DNA of 6,252 nucleotides from Acidimicrobiia bacterium. GTDB lineage: Bacteria > Actinomycetota > Acidimicrobiia > Acidimicrobiales > SZUA-35. The first letter of the stretch is position 1. Each line of letters opens with the position of its first letter. Of this stretch, positions 6,024-6,252 are shown in pieces. Made by a program: the position numbers and the translations under genes. The stretch spans positions 1 to 6,252 of the forward strand of contig JAOUGG010000162.1 of assembly GCA_029857855.1 (NCBI GenBank), read 5' to 3'. The notes under the pieces were generated by a model. The model saw only the letters and a list, made by a program, of their open reading frames with translations, did not search any database and was not told the DNA's origin.

Positions 6024-6252
6024 GTGACCGACGACGTGCAGCCACTGGGAGTGGGAATCCTCGGCTGCGGCCCGATCGCGCAGCTGGCACACCTCGCGTC
6101 GGTGCAGAAGGGGCGTAACGTGGTGCTGGCCGCGGTCTGCGACCGCGACGTCGAACTCGCCCAACGGTTCGGCCACCAGTACGACGCGGAGAAGATCCAC
6201 ACCGACTTCGACGACATGCTGGCCGACGAGGCCGTCGAGGCGGTCATCGTCG
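6024..6252 (+). CDS. Gfo/Idh/MocA-family NAD(P)-dependent oxidoreductase, N-terminal part (3' cut by window)
   Basis: The first 76 codons from GTG 6024 are present, open to the window edge. They form the start of a Rossmann fold: strand LGVGILGCGPIAQLAHL (8-24), with the dinucleotide-binding G14-x-G16-x-x-A19, a helix, then VVLAAVCDRD (33-42), where D40 at the end of the second strand suits NAD ribose binding, followed by ELAQRFG and HTDFDDMLADEAVEAVIV (59-76). This order, ending in a TDFDDMLADE-V-AVIV segment, is characteristic of Gfo/Idh/MocA dehydrogenases, which act on sugars, inositols and related polyols. The substrate-binding domain is missing, so no substrate can be given. GTG 6024 was chosen because the Rossmann strand starts about eight residues later, as usual; only a weak purine-rich GCGGACGG precedes it. 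It lies 19 bp after the dus stop, so it is probably co-transcribed, though no functional link is evident. Confidence 0.87.
   Translation, partial: MTDDVQPLGVGILGCGPIAQLAHLASVQKGRNVVLAAVCDRDVELAQRFGHQYDAEKIHTDFDDMLADEAVEAVIV

Overview
This is a GC-rich, densely coded bacterial window with frequent GTG starts, few lysines and TANNNT-type -10 boxes set close to start codons. That pattern fits a high-GC actinobacterium. The lipoprotein type and overall protein style remind me of the Acidimicrobiia/Ilumatobacter group, but this placement is recall-based inference, not a measured result.

Layout. Bases 1-79 (+) are the last codons of a [2Fe-2S] subunit of a molybdenum hydroxylase. It overlaps the full molybdopterin-binding large subunit (76-2337, +) of the xanthine dehydrogenase family. 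Four bases later, and convergent, comes a Thr/Ser/Asp-rich lipoprotein of unknown function (2342-3016, -). Upstream of it on the same strand is a two-gene unit read right to left: a small MTH1187/YkoF-type thiamine-binding-like protein (4481-4726, -) whose stop overlaps the GTG start of an amidohydrolase best assigned as 8-oxoguanine deaminase (3093-4484, -). A 144-bp divergent intergenic region (4727-4870) separates this unit from a DusB-type tRNA-dihydrouridine synthase (4871-6004, +). That gene is followed after 19 bp by the start of a Gfo/Idh/MocA oxidoreductase, cut by the window edge (6024-6252, +).

How the genes may work together. The molybdenum hydroxylase and the 8-oxoguanine deaminase both fit oxidative purine breakdown: a xanthine dehydrogenase makes urate from hypoxanthine/xanthine, and 8-oxoguanine deaminase makes urate from 8-oxoguanine. 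They lie on opposite strands with a lipoprotein between them, so they are neighbours rather than one operon. The large subunit keeps the general Mo-hydroxylase residues, but a hand alignment puts Asn where bovine xanthine oxidase has substrate-orienting Arg880, so its substrate is uncertain. Dus and the Gfo/Idh/MocA protein form a separate, probably unrelated transcription unit.

I saw no tRNA or rRNA gene, CRISPR array, insertion sequence or prophage signature. No gene-free stretch exceeds 300 bases. The window mostly holds recognisable families. The least explained items are the lipoprotein's C-terminal domain, the coupling of the thiamine-binding-like gene to the deaminase, and the substrate of the molybdenum hydroxylase.
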